Source: Kocuria rosea (GTDB taxonomy: Bacteria > Actinomycetota > Actinomycetes > Actinomycetales > Micrococcaceae). Taken from it: 64,000 nucleotides of DNA. A program made the position numbers and the translations under genes. The notes beneath the pieces are model-generated. The model made no database searches and was not told the DNA's origin. It saw nothing but the letters and a program-made list of their open reading frames with translations. The first letter of the stretch is position 1, and each line of letters opens with the position of its first letter. This document shows positions 48,792 to 57,257 of the stretch, one piece after another. The stretch covers positions 2,542,001 through 2,606,000 of the forward strand of contig NZ_CP035103.1 in the NCBI RefSeq assembly GCF_006094695.1, written 5' to 3'.

Positions 48792-49172
48792 TCAGTTCTC
48801 CTGTCCGTGGACGCCGCCGGTGGTGCCGAGGCTGGGCTCGAGACGCTCCCGGATGGCCGTGGCCTTCGGGTCCAGCTTGCGGTTGGCGAAGGACACGTAG
48901 GCCCCCGTGATGGCAAAGGTCGTGACGAACTGGAGCAGGCCCAGGACGACGCCGAGGTTGACGTTGCCGATGACCTGGATGGCGAACAGCTGCGGCGCGT
49001 ACATGGCGAGCACCACGTACAGCAGGTACCAGACCAGGAAGGCGACGGCGAGCGGGAAGACGAAGCCGCGATGGGTCTTCCGCAGCTCCTGGAACTCTGG
49101 CGACCGCTGGGCCGCGGGGAAATCGATGTCGGCGACGAGGTCGTCGGCGTCGATGGGTGGCTGGGTGGACAT
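48792..49172 (-). CDS. DUF485 family membrane protein (YjcH-like)
   Basis: 126 residues. A family landmark is the FxELRKTHRGFVFPLAVAFLVWYLLYVVLAMYAP block near 25-58, followed by a second helix (VIGNVNLGVVLGLLQFVTTFAITGAYVSFANRKLDP). DUF485 proteins are encoded immediately before ActP-type symporters and probably help their assembly or activity. ATG 49172 with GAGGAGGT upstream. It starts the operon; the upstream region contains a promoter-like pair and a CRP-like palindrome. Confidence 0.9.
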   Translation of the reverse strand: MSTQPPIDADDLVADIDFPAAQRSPEFQELRKTHRGFVFPLAVAFLVWYLLYVVLAMYAPQLFAIQVIGNVNLGVVLGLLQFVTTFAITGAYVSFANRKLDPKATAIRERLEPSLGTTGGVHGQEN

Positions 49173-49186
49173 GGGCTACCTCCTCA

Positions 49187-49228
49187 TGTGATGTGGCCCA
49201 CACTAGGCCGTTGTATGCACAGGAGCAA
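49187..49228 (-). promoter_or_regulatory. Promoter-like elements with overlapping CRP-type box before the acetate operon
   Basis: On the minus strand TTGCTC (49223-49228) and TAGTGT (49200-49205) are spaced by 17 bp like a sigma-70 promoter. TGTGA-N6-CCACA at 49187-49202 fits the CRP/GlxR consensus with one mismatch and overlaps the -10/start area, a repressor-type position. The ATG is 15 nt beyond the box, so the leader would be very short. All inferred. Confidence 0.4.
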
Positions 49229-49336
49229 GGCGTGACACCCAAAAGTTGCTTTTCAGGGGTCAGGATGAACACGGAACGGCGTTTCTGGACGAGGCCCGGT
49301 CCAGCATGTATACACAGAGGCTTCGGAGAGCCTGTT

Positions 49337-49945
49337 TCAGCGAGAGGCCAGGAGCAGCTGGACGGCGCGGTCCAGGAAGGCGTCCACCTGCTGCTCCTCG
49401 TAGCTGCGCTCCCCCTGCGCGGGCGGGAACACGGCCCGGCGCAGCTCGGCCGGCGCGAGGTCCGCGGCGCCCTCCAGCCGGGCGCCCAGGCGCTCGCAGA
49501 GGACGTCCACGTGGGCCGCGGAGTAGCCCTGGGCCCGCGGCCGGGAGGGGCGCCGGAAGCGCTGCGTGCGCGGCCGGTCGAGACGGTTCCGGAGCAGCCG
49601 GGTCAGGGCGTCGACGTGCTCCTGCCAGGCCTCGGGGCCCCGGTCGCGCAGGCACTGCTCGCGCTCGGCCGCGGCCAGCGCGTCCTCGGCCGCGTCCAGC
49701 AGCCCGTCGACGGCCTCCGGCCGGTAACCGCCCCGCGCGTCGGCGAAGACGGCGGCGCGCACCTGAGTGCTCAGCACGGCCCCGGACCGGTGCGCCGGTC
49801 CGGGACCGGGCGGCGCGTCCTGCAGGGCCGCGTGCACGCCGGCCAGGAGCTCGTCCACCTGGACGACGTCGTAGCCGCGCTCGGCCTCGGTGCACCGCGG
49901 GATGCGGGCGGTGGCCGGCCGGGCTCCGGGGCGGTCGGGAGGCAT
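49337..49945 (-). CDS. DivIVA-domain repeat protein, four copies
   Basis: 202 residues with four DivI1A-like modules of the form GY-x4-VD-x2-L-x6-L at about 24-42, 73-91, 140-158 and 181-199. The second and fourth modules are preceded by a VR/LR-x-AVF segment, suggesting two module pairs. No transmembrane helix and no long coiled coil. The single-copy motif in Wag31/DivIVA binds curved membrane, but no function is established for repeat proteins of this class. ATG 49945. The gene ends 90 bp before the acetate operon promoter and starts 25 bp after cdsA. Confidence 0.75.
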   Translation of the reverse strand: MPPDRPGARPATARIPRCTEAERGYDVVQVDELLAGVHAALQDAPPGPGPAHRSGAVLSTQVRAAVFADARGGYRPEAVDGLLDAAEDALAAAEREQCLRDRGPEAWQEHVDALTRLLRNRLDRPRTQRFRRPSRPRAQGYSAAHVDVLCERLGARLEGAADLAPAELRRAVFPPAQGERSYEEQQVDAFLDRAVQLLLASR

Positions 49946-49970
49946 GGGCTGCGGGTCCTGGACGCCGGGC

Positions 49971-50927
49971 TCAGGCGCTCGCGGCGAAGAGCTCGAAGAG
50001 CAGGTACCCGGCGGGGACGGCGAAGAGGATGGAGTCGATCCGGTCCATCACGCCCCCGTGGCCGGGCAGGAGGGTGCCCATGTCCTTGATCCCCAGCTCG
50101 CGCTTGACCATGGACTCGGAGAAGTCGCCGAGGGTGGCTGCGAGCACGAGCACCGCGGCGAGCACGGCGCCCTCCCACCAGGCGTGGTCGAGCAGCAGCA
50201 CGGCGCACAGGACGCCGATCAGCACCGAGCCGCCCAGCGACCCGGCGAAGCCCTCCCAGGACTTCTTGGGGCTGATCCGCGGCGCCATGGGGTGGCGGCC
50301 CCAGACCACGCCCACGGCGTAGCCGCACGTGTCCGAGCCGACGGCCAGCAGGATGACCGTGAGCACCTTCAGGGGGCCCGCCTCGGTGTGGTAGAGCAGC
50401 AGGGCGATGCTCAGCAGGAAGCCCACCCAGACCAGGGCGAACACGGAGCCCATGATGGACAGGATCATGCCGTCCCGGCCCCCCAGGGCCCGCCAGACGA
50501 TCACGAGCGTCAGCCCCACGATCACGGCCATCATCAGCGCCTCGCCGCCACCGGCGAACGCGGCGACCGGCATCAGCACGCCCGCGGTCACCGCCGGGAC
50601 GCGCGGGATGACGATGCCGCGGTAGCGCAGGGACCGGCCGACCTCCCAGACGCCGATCCCCGCCGCCGTCCCGGCGAAGAGCGCCAGGACGAGGGGCTGG
50701 ACGAACAGCCCGACGAGCAGGGTCCCGATGAGCACCACGGCGACGCCCACGGCGGCCGGCAGGTTCCGGCCGGCGCGGGAGGGGGCGGTGTGCCGGCGCC
50801 CCGGCGTGCCGGGGGTCGTCGCGGCGCCGGCCCGGACGGGCGCCGGCCGGGCACGCGGGGAGAAGGCCCCCCCGGCGGTTCCCGGGGAAGCCTTCGTCTC
50901 CTGGTGCGGTCGCGGCTGGTCCGGCAT
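49971..50927 (-). CDS. cdsA: Phosphatidate cytidylyltransferase
   Basis: 318 residues. Makes CDP-diacylglycerol, the substrate of PgsA encoded 38 kb away in this window. Signature near the end: RISPKKSWEGFAGSLGGS and LGDFSESMVKRELGIKDMGTLLPGHGGVMDRIDS, the CDP-DAG synthase pattern. Eight or so helices after a cytoplasmic Arg/Pro-rich leader of about 50 residues. The start ATG shares one base with the frr stop (TGATG), so the two are coupled, as in M. tuberculosis. Confidence 0.95.
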   Translation of the reverse strand: MPDQPRPHQETKASPGTAGGAFSPRARPAPVRAGAATTPGTPGRRHTAPSRAGRNLPAAVGVAVVLIGTLLVGLFVQPLVLALFAGTAAGIGVWEVGRSLRYRGIVIPRVPAVTAGVLMPVAAFAGGGEALMMAVIVGLTLVIVWRALGGRDGMILSIMGSVFALVWVGFLLSIALLLYHTEAGPLKVLTVILLAVGSDTCGYAVGVVWGRHPMAPRISPKKSWEGFAGSLGGSVLIGVLCAVLLLDHAWWEGAVLAAVLVLAATLGDFSESMVKRELGIKDMGTLLPGHGGVMDRIDSILFAVPAGYLLFELFAASA

Positions 50928-51484
50928 CAGACCTGCAGCAGCTCCGCTTCCTTGTTCTTGAGCATCTCGTCGATCTGGTCGATGTGCTTCTTGGTCGCGG
51001 CGTCGAGGTCCTTCTCGGCGCGCTTGCCCTCGTCCTCGCCGATGTCGCCGTCCTTGACGGCCTTCTCGATCTGGTCCTTGGCGTGCCGGCGGATGTTGCG
51101 CACGGAGACGCGCGCCTCCTCGGCCTTGTGCCCGACGACCTTGACGTACTCCTTGCGCCGCTCCTGCGTCAGCTCCGGCATGACCACGCGGATGACGTTG
51201 CCGTCATTGGCGGGGTTCGCCCCGATGTCCGAGTTGCGCAGCGCCTTCTCGATGTCGTTGAGGGCGGAGCGGTCGTACGGCGTGATGAGCAGCGTGCGGG
51301 CCTCGGGGTTCTGGAAGGAGGCGAGCTGCTGGAGCGGGGTGGGAGTGCCGTAGTACTCGACCAGCAGGCTCGAGAAGAGGGAGGGGTTGGCCCGGCCGGT
51401 GCGAATCGCGGCGAAGTCCTCCTTGGCGCCCTCCACGGCTTTGCCCATCTTGGTCTTCGCTTCGGACATGGTCTCTGAGATCAC
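50927..51484 (-). CDS. frr: Ribosome-recycling factor
   Basis: 185 residues, the standard length. RRF signatures: AIRTGRANPSLFSSLLVEYYGTPTPLQQLA and LITPYDRSALNDIEKAL, then MPELTQERRKEYVKVVGHKAEEARVSVRNIRR. Splits post-termination ribosomes with EF-G. GTG 51484 with AAGGAG 8 nt upstream. It follows pyrH by 126 bp. Confidence 0.97.
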   Translation of the reverse strand: MISETMSEAKTKMGKAVEGAKEDFAAIRTGRANPSLFSSLLVEYYGTPTPLQQLASFQNPEARTLLITPYDRSALNDIEKALRNSDIGANPANDGNVIRVVMPELTQERRKEYVKVVGHKAEEARVSVRNIRRHAKDQIEKAVKDGDIGEDEGKRAEKDLDAATKKHIDQIDEMLKNKEAELLQV

Positions 51485-51610
51485 GTAGGGGCTCCTTCGT
51501 CGTGTCGCACGGAGTCCTCCGCGCGGGGTCGGTTCGGCCGGTCGCCGCGCGGGAACCACGCCGCCCGGCCGTGCTCGCCCCAGTCTAACCGGGGGCCGCC
51601 CGGCGCCGGC

Positions 51611-52384
51611 TCACGCGGTGACGAGGGTGCCGATCTGCTCCCCGAGGATGGCGCGGGTGACGTTGCCCTCGCCCTCCATGCCGAACACGCGCATCGTCAC
51701 GTCGTTGTCGCGGCACAGGCTGAAGGCCGTCTGGTCCATGACGCGGATGTCGCGGGCGAGGGCCTCGCCGTAGGTGAGGGTGGACAGCCGCTGGGCGTCC
51801 GGGTTCGTGCGGGGGTCCGCCGTGTAGACGCCGTCCACCCCGTTCTTCGCCATGAGGACCTCGTCCGCGTGGACCTCCAGGGCCCGCTGGGCCGCGACGG
51901 TGTCGGTGGAGAAGTAGGGCAGCCCGGCGCCGGCGCCGAAGATCACGACCCGGTCCTTCTCCATGTGCCGGATGGCCCGGCGCGGGATGTAGACCTCGGC
52001 CACCTGCTCCATCTTGATCGCGGACTGCACCCGGGTGTCGACCCCGCACTGCTCGAGGAAGTCCTGCAGGGCCAGGCAGTTCATGACGGTGCCCAGCATC
52101 CCCATGTAGTCCGCACGGGAGCGGTCCATGCCGGCCTGGGAGAGCTCCGCGCCGCGGAAGAAGTTGCCGCCGCCCACCACGATGGCGGTCTCGACCTGGC
52201 CCACGGTGGCCGCGATCTGCTCGGCGATGTCGCGGACCACGCGCGTGTCCACCCCGATGGAGCCGCCGCCGAAAACCTCGCCCGAGAGCTTCAGCAGCAC
52301 CCGGCGGCGGGCGGGGGCGACCCGGGGGTCCCTGCTCAGGCGCAGGGCCTCGTCCTTGATCTCGGAGGCAGAAGTGGTGGGCAT
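51611..52384 (-). CDS. pyrH: UMP kinase
   Basis: 257 residues. An amino acid kinase fold enzyme converting UMP to [12 protein letters not shown] near 33, [13 protein letters not shown] near 67, and the nucleotide-binding [21 protein letters not shown]. Bacterial UMP kinases are hexamers activated by GTP and inhibited by UTP. ATG 52384 with GGGAGGA upstream. The pyrH-frr-cdsA order is common; a stem-loop separates it from tsf. Confidence 0.97.
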   Translation of the reverse strand: MPTTSASEIKDEALRLSRDPRVAPARRRVLLKLSGEVFGGGSIGVDTRVVRDIAEQIAATVGQVETAIVVGGGNFFRGAELSQAGMDRSRADYMGMLGTVMNCLALQDFLEQCGVDTRVQSAIKMEQVAEVYIPRRAIRHMEKDRVVIFGAGAGLPYFSTDTVAAQRALEVHADEVLMAKNGVDGVYTADPRTNPDAQRLSTLTYGEALARDIRVMDQTAFSLCRDNDVTMRVFGMEGEGNVTRAILGEQIGTLVTA

Positions 52385-52544
52385 GGTTCCTCCCGGCGAC
52401 GACGGAGCTGCGTGGACCGGCTCGGCCCCGCGAGGGTGCAGCTGGCGCGGGGGGCGGGCCTCCCTCAGCATACAGAACGCGTCCGCCCCCGGGCGCCGGC
52501 CCCCGGGGCCTCGAGGGCGTCGTCGCAAGCGGGACCGGGAACGA

Positions 52545-52583
52545 CGACGGAGGCGTCCCTGCCGTGCAGGAACGCCTCCGTCG
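52545..52583 (-). terminator. Stem-loop between tsf and pyrH
   Basis: A 12-bp stem (CGACGGAGGCGT with ACGCCTCCGTCG) plus an inner CCTG/CAGG stem, starting 34 nt beyond the tsf stop. No U tract. Likely end of the rpsB-tsf transcript. Confidence 0.65.
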
Positions 52584-52616
52584 CGGGCGGGCGCCGGGCG
52601 CCCGGGAGAGGACCGG

Positions 52617-53447
52617 TCAGGCGCCGACGCGGAAGCGGGCGAAGGCCGTGGCGGTCGCACCGGCCTCCTCGAGCACCTTGCCGACGGTCTTCTTGGAGTC
52701 CTTGGCGAAGTCCTGGTCCAGCAGGACGACGTCCTTGAAGTAGCCCTTGAGGCGGCCGTTGATGATGTTCGGCAGGATCTTCTCCGGCTTGCCCTCGGCG
52801 CGGGCCGTCTCCTCGGCGACGCGCTTCTCCGACTCGACGGTCTCGGCGGGCACGTCCTCCTGGGAGAGGAACGTCGGGGACATCGCGGCGATGTGCACGG
52901 CGACGTCGTGGGCGACCTGCCCGGCGTCGGCACCGGCCACGGCCAGCAGCACGCCGACCTGCGCCGGGAGGTCCTTGGAGGTCTTGTGCAGGTAGACGGC
53001 CACGTTGTCGCCCTCGACGCGGGCGATGCGCCGGACGACGACCTTCTCGCCGAGCAGGGCACCGGTCTCGGTGACGAGCTCGGAGACGGCCTTGCCGTCG
53101 ACCTGGGCGTCCATGAGGGACTCGAGCGTGGTGGCGTCGGCGGCCACGGCGGCGTCGAGCACCTTGTTGCCGAACTCGACGAACGGGGCGGACTTCGCCA
53201 CGAAGTCGGTCTCGGAGTTGACCTCGACCATGTACCCGACGGTGCCCTCGACGCGCGCGGCGACGAGGCCCTCGGCCGTGGCCCGGCCCTCGCGCTTGGT
53301 GACACCCTTGAGGCCCTTGACGCGGATGATCTCCTGCGCCTTCTGGAGGTCGCCGTCGGCCTCGTCGAGCGCCTTCTTGACGTCCAGCATGCCGGCGCCG
53401 GTGCGCTCACGCAGGGCCTTGATCTCGGTGGCGGTGTAGTTCGCCAT
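52617..53447 (-). CDS. tsf: Elongation factor Ts
   Basis: 276 residues. Guanine nucleotide exchange factor for EF-Tu. N-terminal signature [22 protein letters not shown] (14-35) and the second signature [11 protein letters not shown] near 76-86. ATG 53447 with GAGGAG upstream. Follows rpsB by 110 bp, the gap being mostly one giant hairpin. Confidence 0.98.
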   Translation of the reverse strand: MANYTATEIKALRERTGAGMLDVKKALDEADGDLQKAQEIIRVKGLKGVTKREGRATAEGLVAARVEGTVGYMVEVNSETDFVAKSAPFVEFGNKVLDAAVAADATTLESLMDAQVDGKAVSELVTETGALLGEKVVVRRIARVEGDNVAVYLHKTSKDLPAQVGVLLAVAGADAGQVAHDVAVHIAAMSPTFLSQEDVPAETVESEKRVAEETARAEGKPEKILPNIINGRLKGYFKDVVLLDQDFAKDSKKTVGKVLEEAGATATAFARFRVGA

Positions 53448-53472
53448 GGAAACTCCTCACTCGGTCGGTGGT

Positions 53473-53508
53473 GCCGGCCGGGGCGGGCACGGGCCCGCCC
53501 CGGCCGGC
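53473..53508 (-). terminator. 16-bp perfect stem-loop between rpsB and tsf
   Basis: The arms GCCGGCCGGGGCGGGC and GCCCGCCCCGGCCGGC close an ACGG loop, about 50 nt after the rpsB stop and 26 nt before tsf. No U run. It may act as a partial attenuator that lowers EF-Ts relative to S2; a terminator-like structure in the same gap is known in E. coli. Confidence 0.65.
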
Positions 53509-53557
53509 CTCGGGCGGGGACGGTGCCCCGCCGGGGGAAACGGACGGTGGACGGAGA

Positions 53558-54466
53558 CTACTCGGCGGCGGTCTCGGTCTCGGCCGGGGCCTCGGCGGGA
53601 GCCTCGGTCTCGGCCGGGGCTTCGGTCGCGGCGGCGGTCTCGGTCTCGGCCGGGGCAGCGGTCTCGGCCGGGGCCTCGGTCGCGGCGGTCTGCTCGGCGG
53701 CGTGCTGCTCGAGCAGCTCGCGCTCCCACTCGGCCATCGGCTCGGCGGCCTGGTCGGCGCCGCCGGACTTCTTGTTGTGGCGCTCCATGAGCCCCTCGGC
53801 CACGGCGTCGGCGATCACGCGGGTCAGGAGGTTGACGGAGCGGATGGCGTCGTCGTTGCCCGGGATCGGGAAGGCGACCTCGTCGGGGTCACAGTTGGTG
53901 TCGAGGATCGCGACGACCGGGATGCCCAGCTTCTGGGCCTCGTCCACCGCGAGGTGCTCCTTCTTGGTGTCCACGATCCAGATCAGGGAGGGGGCCTTGG
54001 TCAGGTTGCGGATGCCGCCGAGGGTGCGCTCCAGCTTCTCCTTCTCGCGGCGCAGGAGCAGGAGCTCCTTCTTCGTGTACTGCGAGCCCGCGACGTCGTC
54101 GAAGTCGATCTCCTCGAGCTCCTTCATGCGCTCGATGCGCTTGGAGACCGTGGCGAAGTTCGTGAGCATGCCGCCGAGCCAGCGGTGGTTCACGTAGGGC
54201 ATGCCCACGCGGGTGGCCTGCTCGGCGATGGCCTCCTGGGCCTGCTTCTTGGTGCCGACGAAGAGGATGGTGCCGCCGTGGGCCACGGTGGTCTTGACGG
54301 CCTCGTAGGCGCGATCGATGAAGGACAGCGACTGCTGGAGGTCGATGATGTAGATGCCGTTGCGCTCGGTGAAGATGAAGCGCTTCATCTTCGGGTTCCA
54401 CCGGCGGGTCTGGTGGCCGAAGTGCACGCCGCTGTCGAGGAGCTGGCGCATGGTAACGACGGACAT
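53558..54466 (-). CDS. rpsB: 30S ribosomal protein S2
   Basis: 302 residues. The S2 core is complete: [73 protein letters not shown] and [11 protein letters not shown]. From about residue 255 a tail of Ala/Pro/Thr/Glu repeats (TEAPAE, AETETAA) is added, about 45 residues of pure low complexity. E. coli S2 ends at 241. ATG 54466 with GGAGAC upstream. First gene of the rpsB-tsf unit. Confidence 0.97.
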   Translation of the reverse strand: MSVVTMRQLLDSGVHFGHQTRRWNPKMKRFIFTERNGIYIIDLQQSLSFIDRAYEAVKTTVAHGGTILFVGTKKQAQEAIAEQATRVGMPYVNHRWLGGMLTNFATVSKRIERMKELEEIDFDDVAGSQYTKKELLLLRREKEKLERTLGGIRNLTKAPSLIWIVDTKKEHLAVDEAQKLGIPVVAILDTNCDPDEVAFPIPGNDDAIRSVNLLTRVIADAVAEGLMERHNKKSGGADQAAEPMAEWERELLEQHAAEQTAATEAPAETAAPAETETAAATEAPAETEAPAEAPAETETAAE

Positions 54467-54906
54467 GTCGTCTCCTGGTCTCTCGTGCGGGAGGGCGTGC
54501 GACGACGCCCGGCCCGCGGGTTCGGTTCTCGGCTGCGTCCGGCGGACGAGCCCCTGGTGCAGCGGTGGGCGGACCCTGCGGGTCCGTCTCCCGGCCGCCG
54601 TGCCGCACCCCGCCGGGACGGGGAACGCGGACCGGGGCGGCCGGACCGGGACGGGAGGTCCCGGCGGCGCTGCGCGCGAAGTCAGCTGCTCGCCACCGCG
54701 CCGTCGGCTCCGGCGTCGCGGCCGGGTCCGGGTGGGCGCGAGGGCGCGCCACGAGGGGCGCCTCAGAGCACACTGCGGGATCGAGTGTACTACAAGGGCC
54801 TCGTCCGCCCTGCACCCGGCCGGGGGCTGCCGGAGGGGCCCCGGGACCGTCCACAGCACGGGGCCGGGCGGCCCTCCGCCCGGCCCCGGTGGCGGACAGT
54901 CGGGAC
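54467..54906. other. 440-bp intergenic region between divergent rpsB and M23 peptidase genes
   Basis: No gene is supported here. It must hold the rpsB promoter and leader and the peptidase promoter. The most AT-rich stretch is around 54786-54796 (TGTACTACAAGG on the plus strand). I could not assign a convincing -35/-10 pair or any known RNA leader. Confidence 0.5.
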
Positions 54907-55485
54907 ATGCCCACCGGACCCTCCCCGCTCCTCCGTCTCCTGCACCGGCCCCGTGCCCGGACCGGGCCGGCCGGCGTGGTGGGGCTCGCGATCGTGCTCG
55001 TGCTGGGGGTGCTGCTCCCCTCCCCCGGTTCGGCGGCCCAGGGGTGGGCGTGGCCCCTGTCGCCGCGGCCGGCCGTGGTGGGCGAGTGGGTTCCGCCCGC
55101 CCAGCGGTGGGCGCGGGGCCACCGGGGCGTGGACCTGGACGCGGGCCCGGGCGCCGCCGTGCGCGCCCCGGCCGCGGGAACGGTGGCCTTCGTGGGGTTC
55201 GTGGTGGACCGCCCGGTGCTCACGCTCGACCACGGCGGGGGTCTGCGCTCGAGCTTCGAGCCCGTCGAGTCGTCCCTGGTCCCCGGGGACCGGGTGCACC
55301 GCGGCCAGGTCGTGGGCGTGCTGCGCGGCCGGGACCACTGCGGCCCGGGGACCTGTCTGCACTGGGGCGTGCGCCGGGACGGCGACTACGTCAACCCGCT
55401 GCAGTTCGTCGGCGCGCTCGAGCCGTCGGTGCTGCTCCCCGTGCCCGAGCGGCTGCGCGCGGCCGCTCAGCCCTCGTCGTCCTGA
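54907..55485 (+). CDS. M23 family (LytM-like) peptidoglycan endopeptidase
   Basis: 192 residues. A signal/anchor helix (about 20-42, [14 protein letters not shown]) then an M23 domain with zinc ligands H72 and D76 (GHRGVDL) and H152 in the CLHWGV segment; in this actinobacterial subfamily the usual HxH reads CxH. Expected at the outer face, cleaving cross-bridges during division. ATG 54907. Its 3' end overlaps that of the convergent lipoprotein gene by 19 bp. Confidence 0.88.
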   Translation: MPTGPSPLLRLLHRPRARTGPAGVVGLAIVLVLGVLLPSPGSAAQGWAWPLSPRPAVVGEWVPPAQRWARGHRGVDLDAGPGAAVRAPAAGTVAFVGFVVDRPVLTLDHGGGLRSSFEPVESSLVPGDRVHRGQVVGVLRGRDHCGPGTCLHWGVRRDGDYVNPLQFVGALEPSVLLPVPERLRAAAQPSSS

Positions 55486-55715
55486 GCGTCGTCGACGCCC
55501 TCCTCGACCTCCTGCTGGACCTGGTCGGCACCCTCCTCGACCTGGCCGGCGCCCTCCTCGACCTCCTGCTGGACCTGGTCGGCACCCTCCTCGACCTCCT
55601 GCTGGACCTGGTCAGCGCCCTCCTCTACGTCCTCGGTGGAAGTGTCGCAGCCGGTCAGTGCGGCGAGCGCCAGGGCGGCGACGGACAGGAGGCTCCACGG
55701 CGTGCGTCGGCTCAT
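55467..55715 (-). CDS. Small acidic lipoprotein with EEGADQVQQEV repeats
   Basis: 82 residues. Signal sequence MSRRTPWSLLSVAALALAALTGC gives a lipobox (ALTGC) with the Cys near 23. The mature chain is almost entirely an 11-residue repeat, EEGADQVQQEV, present in about three and a half copies with one shortened copy, encoded by 33-bp DNA repeats. Predicted to form an extended acidic helix on the cell surface. Start ATG 55715. No family recognised. Stop overlaps the convergent M23 gene by 19 bp. Confidence 0.65.
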   Translation of the reverse strand: MSRRTPWSLLSVAALALAALTGCDTSTEDVEEGADQVQQEVEEGADQVQQEVEEGAGQVEEGADQVQQEVEEGVDDAQDDEG

Positions 55716-55854
55716 CTCGGCGTCCTCTCGGTGGGTGGTGCGCGGATCGGACCACCAGTGCACCACATCCGCAGGGGACGCGCACCCGGTGGACGGGACG
55801 TGCGGACGGAAGCACCCCTCCCACCGGGGGACGCGCGGTGGAAGGGGTGTCGGG

Positions 55855-55928
55855 TAGGGCCGGTGGGGCTTGAACCCACGACCGAAGGATTATGAGTCCT
55901 CTGCTCTGACCAGCTGAGCTACGGCCCC
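55855..55928 (-). tRNA. tRNA with CAU anticodon (tRNA-Met, or possibly Ile2)
   Basis: A 74-nt cloverleaf on the minus strand. Acceptor GGGGCCG pairs with CGGCCCT (with a G1-U72 wobble), discriminator A, D arm GCTC...GAGC, anticodon stem GAGGA/TCCTT with loop CTCATAA, and T arm GTGGG/CCCAC with TTCAAGC. CCA is not encoded. The anticodon CAU can belong to elongator tRNA-Met or to tRNA-Ile2 with lysidine-34; the C5-G68 and G4-C69 pairs do not decide. It is not initiator tRNA (no three GC pairs at the base of the stem). Confidence 0.93.
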
Positions 55929-55961
55929 GCGCCGGGACGGGCCCGGCGGCGCAGCACCACG

Positions 55962-57257
55962 TTACCGCACGAGCGAGGCCAGCCTGGTCCGGATCCGTCG
56001 CGGGCCCGCGGCGGGGGCGCGCGCCGACTCCTGGTGCTCGCGCGCTCCCGGAGCAGGAGTGCGCACGGACTCCGGGTGCTCGCCGCGGTAGAGCCGCAGG
56101 AACGTCTCCAGGGTCCGCGGGAAGCTGTGCTGCGCGACCTTGCGGCGGCTCTCCCGGCCCATCCGGGCGCGCTCCTCGCGCGGGGCGCCCAGGACGAGGG
56201 CGAGCTTGCGCGCCAGGTCCTGGGCGTCGCCGGGGGCGAAGAGCCAGCCGTTGACGCCGTCCTCGGCCAGGTGCGGCAGGGCCCGTGCGTCGGCCAGGAC
56301 CACGGGCCGGGACGCCGCCATCGCCTCCAGGGTGACCAGCGACTGGAGCTCGGCCGTGCCCGGCTGGCAGAACACGTCGGCCCGCAGGTAGGCCGCGCGC
56401 AGGCCCTCGTCCGGGACGTAGCCCAGGAAACGGACCCGGTGGGCGACCCCCAGGGTCCGCGCCAGCTTCTCGAGCGCGGGCCGCTGCTCGCCGTCGCCCA
56501 CGATCTCCAGGTGGGCGTCGAGCTCGGCGGGCAGCACGGAGATCGCCTCGATGAGCACGTCCACGTTCTTCTCCACCGCGAGCCGGCCGGTGAACAGGAC
56601 GGTCGGGTGCGCGGCCGGCTGCCGCCGCTCGCCGTCGTGGGCCTCGTAGTCGGCGATCCGGATCCCGTTGGACACGGCGAGCACCGTGTCGGGGAAGCCG
56701 TTGCGGCGCATGGCCTCCACCGCGAGCGGGGTCGGTGCGGTCACCACGTCGCAGGCGCCGAACACCCGCACCATGTCCCGCCAAGACACCGCGCGGTAGC
56801 GGTTCAGAACCCATGCCGGGAACGGCAGGAACGGCTCCAGGTTCTCGGGGACGAAGTGGTTGGTGGCCACGGTGCGGATGCCCCGCCGCCGGGCCTCCCG
56901 CACCAGCATCCGGCCGAGGATGTAGTGGCACTGGACGTGCACGACGTCGGGGCGCACCTCGTCCAGCACGCGGCGGATCTCCCCGGCCACCTGCCACGGG
57001 AAGCACAGGCGGAAGTACGGGTGGGTGAAGGCCCGGTGGGAGCGGAGCCGGTGCTCGACCACGCCGTCGTCCTCGGCCCGGTACGACGGCCCGGGGCCCG
57101 GCCGTGCGCACAGGACGTGCACCCGGTGGCCCTGCTCGTGCAGGCCCCGGGCCAGACGGTGCCCGAACTGCGCGGCCCCGTTGACGTCCGGGGGGTAGGT
57201 CTCGGCGCCCAGGAGGACGGTCAGGGGGCGTGCGGCGGAGGGGGTGTGGGCGCTCAA
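55962..57257 (-). CDS. Group 4 glycosyltransferase (PimB/MshA-like)
   Basis: 431 residues, GT-B fold. The N-terminal nucleotide-binding side includes TYPPDVNGAAQFGHRLARGL and HVQCHYILGRMLV; the C-terminal GT4 signature E-x7-E is in TAELQSLVTLEAMA near 318-331, and VLFTGRLAVEKNVDVLIEA marks the donor site. Close in type to mannosyltransferases of phosphatidylinositol mannoside or glycolipid synthesis, but the acceptor is unknown. The start is TTG 57257, overlapping the stop of the upstream transporter gene (TTGA), with GGGAAG upstream; no ATG or GTG exists near the conserved N-terminus. The C-terminal 35 residues are basic and disordered. Confidence 0.9.
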   Translation of the reverse strand: MSAHTPSAARPLTVLLGAETYPPDVNGAAQFGHRLARGLHEQGHRVHVLCARPGPGPSYRAEDDGVVEHRLRSHRAFTHPYFRLCFPWQVAGEIRRVLDEVRPDVVHVQCHYILGRMLVREARRRGIRTVATNHFVPENLEPFLPFPAWVLNRYRAVSWRDMVRVFGACDVVTAPTPLAVEAMRRNGFPDTVLAVSNGIRIADYEAHDGERRQPAAHPTVLFTGRLAVEKNVDVLIEAISVLPAELDAHLEIVGDGEQRPALEKLARTLGVAHRVRFLGYVPDEGLRAAYLRADVFCQPGTAELQSLVTLEAMAASRPVVLADARALPHLAEDGVNGWLFAPGDAQDLARKLALVLGAPREERARMGRESRRKVAQHSFPRTLETFLRLYRGEHPESVRTPAPGAREHQESARAPAAGPRRIRTRLASLVR

